Below, one piece after another: positions 62,305 to 64,000 of a stretch of DNA of 64,000 nt (the first letter of the stretch is position 1; every line of letters starts with the position of its first letter). The translations under genes were made by a program, and so were the position numbers. The notes beneath the pieces were generated by a model. That model saw only the letters and a program-made list of their open reading frames with translations, made no database searches and had not been told where the DNA came from. This stretch comes from an uncultured Propionibacteriaceae bacterium. GTDB lineage: Bacteria > Actinomycetota > Actinomycetes > Propionibacteriales > Propionibacteriaceae. Location of the stretch: the NCBI GenBank assembly GCA_945911015.1, contig CAMDZW010000014.1, forward strand, positions 1 through 64,000, given 5' to 3'.

Positions 62305-64000
62305 TCAGCGGGTCGCGACCACCTTCACCTGACGGCGGCGGCTCATCCCCCAGATGGTGGCGCCGACCCCGGCTGCGAGCCAGACGACCATCATGGCGAT
62401 GTTGCCACCGAGGCCCGGGATGGGCCCGGTGATGCCGGTGAAGGCGTCGATGGCCGGGGTTGTCGGCAGGACCGGACGGACAGCGCCGAGTGCGGCCGGC
62501 AGGGCCGTCACCAGGGCCGCACCGATCGCGAGGATGCCGACCGCGACCGCGATGAACTGCCCGGTCCGACCGAGCAGGGTCGACAGGCCGACCGTCACCG
62601 CGGCAAAGGACAGACCGGCCAGGGCACCGATCCCGAGCAGGGCCATGACCTCACCGGCTGACCGATCGGTCAGCCCGGCGATGACTGCGCCGAAGACGAC
62701 ACCCTGGACTGCTGCGATCCCGGCGACCGGGGCGAAGGCCCGCAACGCCAGACCCAGGGTCGACGCTGAGCTGCGCCAGGCCCGCTGCGCCACCCCGCCG
62801 AGCAGCCAGGCCCCGAGCAGGGCGCCCAGCCACAGGGCAATACCGGCAATAGCGGACAGGCTGGCCGGATCGGAGAACAGCCGCGGGCCGGAATCACTGC
62901 CGGTCAGGACCGGGCGGGTGATCACCGTGGTCAACCGTTCCCGTTCGGTGTCGGAATAGCTGGGCACCTCGCTGGCACCGGACTTGAGCCCGTCGGACAA
63001 TTGCTGCGCGCCGTTGTCGAGCTCGCGGGCACCGTCGGCAAGCTCGCCGACACCGTCCGACAGGGCGATGACGCCGTCGTTGAGCTGACCGACACCATTG
63101 ACGTACTCGGTGATGCCGTTCTTGAGCTGCGGGCCGTTGTCGGCCAGCTGCCCGGCACCGTCGGACAACTGCTTGATGCCGTCAGCCAACTGTGGGAACC
63201 CAGCCGACATCTGCTGGATGCCGTCGGCGAGCTGATTCACCCCACCCGACAGCTGCGAGGCGCCGCCGCTGAGCTCCTTGGTCCCGTCAGCGAGCTGGCG
63301 GGCACCCTGCTTGAGGCCGGGCTGGCCCTTGGTGCCGTTGATGCCAGCCGAGAGCTGCTTGGCGCCGGTGGCGGCCTGGTCGAGACCACCGCCGAGGCCG
63401 GACACCCCGTCGGAGAGGTCCTTGGCTCCGGTCGTGAGGGCACCGCTGTTGTCAAGAAGTGGCTTCAATCCCTTGAGCGCAGCATCAATACCGGCATCGA
63501 AGCCCAGCTTGAAACCCTCGCACATCTCGCCCTCGGGAAGCTGAGCCATCTCACAGGTCATTGAGCCCTTGGCGTCCTCCAACCCGTCGTAGTAGGACTG
63601 CAATCCCGTCATGAAGGCCTCGACGCCGGCGGCGTTGGCCGAGGCGCCCTCGGCGAGCTGTTTCGCGCCATCAGCGGCCTGGTCGAGTTGATCGGCGAAC
63701 TGCTTGGCTCCGGCCCCGGTCTGGTCGACCCCGTCGGCCAGGGCATCGGCGCCGTCGGCCAGTTCCTTCGCGCCGCCGGCCAGTTCCTTGGCGCCATCGG
63801 CGGTCTGGCCGGCTCCGTCGGAGAGCTGCTTGACCTGGCCGGGCATCTGCGCAATCTGCGCATTGAGCTGGCGCAGCGCCTCGGCCAAGGTCACAGTCCC
63901 GTCGACATATTCCGACACCCCGTCGGCGAGTGTGGAACCGTTGTCATCCAGCTGCTTCACGCCATCGGCAAGTTCCTTGACACCGTCGTTGAGGCCGTCG
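62305..64000 (-). CDS. YhgE/Pip-family membrane protein, 3' part (5' end outside window)
   Basis: The visible ~564 codons run open from the window end. The first ~330 residues seen are a long repeat of about 7-11 residue units such as GAKQLADGADALADG, a predicted coiled-coil rod. They are followed by an amphipathic segment and five to six transmembrane helices (LSAIAGIALWLGALLGAWLL, FAPVAGIAAVQGVVFG, PLGG-type end). This is the C-terminal layout of YhgE/Pip and ESX-associated phage-infection-protein-like membrane proteins. The N-terminal helix and start lie to the right. Confidence 0.9.
   Translation of the reverse strand, partial: DGLNDGVKELADGVKQLDDNGSTLADGVSEYVDGTVTLAEALRQLNAQIAQMPGQVKQLSDGAGQTADGAKELAGGAKELADGADALADGVDQTGAGAKQFADQLDQAADGAKQLAEGASANAAGVEAFMTGLQSYYDGLEDAKGSMTCEMAQLPEGEMCEGFKLGFDAGIDAALKGLKPLLDNSGALTTGAKDLSDGVSGLGGGLDQAATGAKQLSAGINGTKGQPGLKQGARQLADGTKELSGGASQLSGGVNQLADGIQQMSAGFPQLADGIKQLSDGAGQLADNGPQLKNGITEYVNGVGQLNDGVIALSDGVGELADGARELDNGAQQLSDGLKSGASEVPSYSDTERERLTTVITRPVLTGSDSGPRLFSDPASLSAIAGIALWLGALLGAWLLGGVAQRAWRSSASTLGLALRAFAPVAGIAAVQGVVFGAVIAGLTDRSAGEVMALLGIGALAGLSFAAVTVGLSTLLGRTGQFIAVAVGILAIGAALVTALPAALGAVRPVLPTTPAIDAFTGITGPIPGLGGNIAMMVVWLAAGVGATIWGMSRRRQVKVVATR

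Overview
The window is high-GC actinobacterial DNA and looks chromosomal. The pointers are GTG/TTG starts, ATGA/GTGA overlaps, a DUF5709 protein, an LLM flavin oxidoreductase, FitAB-type toxin-antitoxin genes and paired HisKA_3/LuxR two-component systems. I favour a Propionibacteriales/Propionibacteriaceae-like organism, but no rRNA or tRNA gene is present to confirm this. It is mostly a housekeeping/accessory mosaic; I see no prophage, insertion sequence or CRISPR array.

Layout. 1-9 kb: end of an LLM oxidoreductase, an SDR-like NAD(P)-binding protein, a collapsed kelch pseudogene, a TetR/DUF418 divergent pair, a DUF4143 ATPase preceded by four exact-period 23-bp repeats, a kelch/GNAT pair, a Gfo/Idh/MocA oxidoreductase, a CmpB-like membrane protein and an AraC/VOC pair. 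9-13.3 kb: a compact NAD-themed locus made of an NAD-kinase-like protein, an SPFH/band-7 protein, an NrtR-type Nudix regulator and a NadM-like nucleotidyltransferase fused to a methyltransferase, with paired palindromes between the divergent genes. 13.4-20.3 kb: FitAB-like toxin-antitoxin, a truncated JetD-like (DUF2399) relic, VOC, a double-GNAT fusion, a Tat-exported GHL10 glycosidase, a TM-helix channel-like protein and small genes. 20.3-25.7 kb: pirin, SoxR, then histidine kinase, response regulator and an ABC-2 exporter (NatAB-like).

25.7-45 kb: ilvD, an AAA ATPase, a DtxR/MntR-family regulator convergent with a Mn/Zn-type ABC importer, a serine hydrolase, aat, EcsC, a two-component system with an acetoacetyl-CoA synthetase gene lodged inside it, lnt, and a MacB/LolCDE-like ABC pair closed by a strong terminator. 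45-52 kb: a complete peptide/nickel-type ABC importer operon (permeases, fused double ATPase, binding protein) beside a GntR-HTH/LacI-sensor regulator with twin palindromic operators. 52-64 kb: a serine/threonine dehydratase-like enzyme, hypothetical genes, a LacI-controlled FAD oxidoreductase plus an orphan peptide-type binding protein, a CatE-like dioxygenase, an MFS transporter with a 19-bp palindromic operator, and the 3' part of a YhgE/Pip membrane protein running off the end.

The most distinctive points are the NAD-themed locus at 9.1-13.3 kb, the 23-bp repeat array abutting the DUF4143 ATPase start, the recombinational collapse of a kelch paralogue, and three families of intergenic palindromic elements. 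Functions are inferred from protein sequence features; no database search was run.
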